DNA of 64,000 nt from Methylobacterium sp. J-067 (lineage in GTDB: Bacteria > Pseudomonadota > Alphaproteobacteria > Rhizobiales > Beijerinckiaceae): positions 1-64,000 of the forward strand of contig NZ_JAKSXZ010000074.1 of the NCBI RefSeq assembly GCF_022829465.1. The letters are read 5' to 3'. Every line of letters starts with the position of its first letter. Position 1 is the stretch's first letter. This document shows positions 62,411-64,000 of this stretch, one piece after another. The translations under genes and the position numbers were made by a program. The notes beneath the pieces are model-generated. The model worked only from the letters and a program-made list of their open reading frames with translations. It searched no databases and had not been told where the DNA came from.

Positions 62411-62450
62411 GCTTTTGCCGTCCGCGCCTCCGACAGGATATGCCCCTGGC

Positions 62451-63095
62451 GTGACCACGGACCCGCCCGCCTTCGACGATGCCTTCGCGCATCGCCTCGA
62501 CACGCTCTTCGCGTGGCGCCGGGACGTGCGCCGCTTCCGCCCCGATCCGCTGGACGAGGCGGCCCTGCGCGCCTGCCTCGCGGCGGCCCACCGGGCGCCC
62601 TCGGTCGGCAACAGCCGGCCTTGGCGCTTCGTGCGCGTCTCGGACCCGGCCCGGCGGGCGGCGGTGGCGGCGAGCTTCGGGCATTGCAACGCGCAGGCCG
62701 CCGCCGCCTACGGTGATGAGCGCGCCGCGCGCTACCGGGCGCTCAAGCTCGCCGGGCTGAACGAGGCGCCGGTCCACCTCGCCGTCTTCTGCGACGGCGA
62801 GACCGGCGCGGGCCTCGGCCTCGGGCGGGCGACGATGCCGGAGACCCTGGCCTATTCGGTGGTGGGCGCGGTGCAATGCCTGTGGCTCGCCGCCCGCGCC
62901 CGGGGCATCGGCCTCGGCTGGGTCTCGATCCTCGATCCCTGTGCGGTGACGGACATCCTCGACGTGCCGCCCGGCTGGCACCTCATCGCCTATCTCTGCC
63001 TCGGCCTGCCGCAGGAGGAGCACCCCGACCCGGAGCTCGAACGGCACGGCTGGCAGGAGGAGGACCGCAGGGGCGCGGAACTCTACGAGCGGTGA
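62451..63095 (+). CDS. bluB: 5,6-dimethylbenzimidazole synthase
   Basis: Flavin destructase of the nitroreductase fold, 214 aa from the GTG at 62451. It converts reduced FMN and O2 to 5,6-dimethylbenzimidazole, the lower ligand of vitamin B12. WRRDVRRFRPDPL, AAHRAPSVGNSRPWRFV and the following helices are characteristic of BluB, including the Gly-x-Ser/Asn FMN loop. The frame continues upstream of the GTG, but only through the terminator region. Vitamin B12 is used by methylmalonyl-CoA and ethylmalonyl-CoA pathway mutases in Methylobacterium. Confidence 0.9.
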   Translation: MTTDPPAFDDAFAHRLDTLFAWRRDVRRFRPDPLDEAALRACLAAAHRAPSVGNSRPWRFVRVSDPARRAAVAASFGHCNAQAAAAYGDERAARYRALKLAGLNEAPVHLAVFCDGETGAGLGLGRATMPETLAYSVVGAVQCLWLAARARGIGLGWVSILDPCAVTDILDVPPGWHLIAYLCLGLPQEEHPDPELERHGWQEEDRRGAELYER

Positions 63096-63272
63096 GCGTG
63101 TCCCGTCCCTCTGCGTAATACTCCACATTTACGATGCGTGTTCACCGATCCTCTTTACCGTCACCACGCATTTCAGTGGTTCGCCAGGGATCAACCATAG
63201 CTTTCACTGGAACGGCGCCGCGCAGCCGTGAATTGATCGCCCGCATACACTCACGCTTGAGGAGTCGCGGGC

Positions 63273-63770
63273 ATGTCGGGTCGGGTGTCGGTTGTGATGG
63301 GATTGGCCGCCCTGCTCGCGGCGGGGTCGGCCTCGGCGCGGGAAGTGGTGCCCTTCGGGGAGGGCTCGGCGGGCACGATCGTGATCAGCGTGTCGCAGCG
63401 CAAGCTCTACCTCGTGAACGGGGACGGTACGGCGATCCGCTACCCCGTGGCGGTGGGCAAGCCGGGCAAGCAATGGTTCGGCACGGCGCAGATCGACGGC
63501 AAGTACGTCGCCCCGGCGTGGTCGCCCCCGTGGGAGGTGAAGCGCGACAACCCACGCCTGCCGAACGTCATCGCCGGGGGCTCGCCGCACAACCCGATGG
63601 GCGCCGCCGCGATGACCCTGGCCGGTGGCCAATACGCGATCCACGGCACGAACCGCCCGAGCTCCATCGGCACCTGGGCGTCCTATGGCTGCATCCGCAT
63701 GTACAATCAGGACGTGGTCGACCTGTACCAGCGGGTCGATGTCGGCACCCCGGTGCTGATGACGCACTGA
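63273..63770 (+). CDS. Periplasmic L,D-transpeptidase (YkuD domain)
   Basis: Peptidoglycan cross-linking or lipoprotein-anchoring enzyme of 165 aa. A signal peptide (VMGLAALLAAGSASA) is followed by a YkuD domain: VISVSQRKLYLVNGDG at its start, and the catalytic motif HGTNRPSSIGTWASYGCIRM with His and the nucleophile Cys. No peptidoglycan-binding domain is attached. It is a small member of the family, and several such copies are usual in Methylobacterium. Confidence 0.92.
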   Translation: MSGRVSVVMGLAALLAAGSASAREVVPFGEGSAGTIVISVSQRKLYLVNGDGTAIRYPVAVGKPGKQWFGTAQIDGKYVAPAWSPPWEVKRDNPRLPNVIAGGSPHNPMGAAAMTLAGGQYAIHGTNRPSSIGTWASYGCIRMYNQDVVDLYQRVDVGTPVLMTH

Positions 63771-63883
63771 CGCGCCTCCGTCCCGGCCGGGCGAGCGGTA
63801 CAGTTCGTGCCGACCGTCCGGTTCCGTCCGTGTCCCCCGGCGGCCCCGCCCCGTAAGCCATCCGCTTCCAAGGCAGGTGGATC

Positions 63884-64000
63884 ATGCGGGCGAAGGCAGG
63901 GTTTGGCAGCGGGCTTCTCGGAGTCCTGATCTTCAGCGGGTCACTGCCCGCGACGCGGCTGGCGGTGTCGGGCTTCGCGCCGCTGTTCCTCACGGCCGCG
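63884..64000 (+). CDS. EamA-family (DMT) transporter, 5' part only
   Basis: A start codon at 63884 opens a frame that runs off the right edge: MRAKAGFGSGLLGVLIFSGS, then LPATRLAVSGFAPLFLTAA. The first helix, the SLPATR turn and the start of the second helix are those of EamA/DMT drug-metabolite transporters of about 300 aa. Only 39 codons are visible. Confidence 0.65.
   Translation, partial: MRAKAGFGSGLLGVLIFSGSLPATRLAVSGFAPLFLTAA

Noticed and set aside
62100..62450. Cobalamin riboswitch before bluB
   Set aside because: No B12-box-like GCCAGGAGACC-type sequence or other family signature was found; only a hairpin and a terminator are visible.

Overview
The window is high-GC (mid-60s %) DNA from an alphaproteobacterium, most likely of the Methylobacterium/Methylorubrum group. 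The evidence is several long GGDEF-EAL and chemoreceptor genes, YsnF/AvaK, CsbD, GlsB and DUF2794 genes, bluB, a Bax-inhibitor-1 family gene, and long palindromic intergenic repeats of the kind common in Rhizobiales. No rRNA, CRISPR array or complete insertion sequence was seen. One tRNA (Gln, anticodon TTG) is present. Species assignment is inference from gene content.

Layout. 1-3460: a truncated chemoreceptor and an MHYT-PAS-GGDEF-EAL protein. 4094-8979: a minimal tyrosine recombinase beside a complete two-gene Hachiman anti-phage system (hamA, hamB). 9554-14344: a run of poorly known genes (exported protein, DUF805-SHOCT membrane protein, XRE regulator, DUF3768 protein, SH3-like-domain protein, and a divergent HhH-GPD glycosylase-like protein with a four-cysteine tail). 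14914-19808: a PAS-GGDEF-EAL protein and a second chemoreceptor. 20101-29165: a seven-gene catabolic operon (FAD-linked dehydrogenase, MFS transporter, four-carbon sugar-acid kinase, PdxA2-type dehydrogenase, iron alcohol dehydrogenase, DapA-family lyase, Tat-exported SMP-30 lactonase) with a divergent GntR/FCD regulator. A good sigma-70-like promoter overlapping an inverted repeat lies between them.

29530-36702: scattered small genes, a zinc alcohol dehydrogenase with a cupin, a CPA1 antiporter and an acyl-CoA thioesterase. 36764-46925: a stress-type cluster read mainly on the minus strand: transaldolase, coiled-coil membrane protein, Lys-rich small protein, YidB/DUF937, exported small proteins, two YsnF proteins, a PhnA-like membrane protein, GlsB, and a PAS-LuxR regulator. 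Within it, two small genes look damaged: a CsbD gene without a start codon and a conserved small gene with a one-base frameshift. 47810-50431: a long tyrosine integrase directly beside the 3' end of tRNA-Gln, the usual edge of an integrated island whose other end is not recognisable here.

50481-64000: a compact, core-like segment: SDR, KpsM-like permease, a soluble PAS chemoreceptor, thpR-tesA facing an ABC ATPase and FtsX-like permease (with a 107-bp palindromic repeat between the last two), BI-1 protein, DapA-family protein, DUF2794, bluB, L,D-transpeptidase, and the start of an EamA transporter. Decayed copies of an AGCGGAC-type intergenic repeat are spread through the gaps of the left 50 kb and were not seen to the right of the tRNA.
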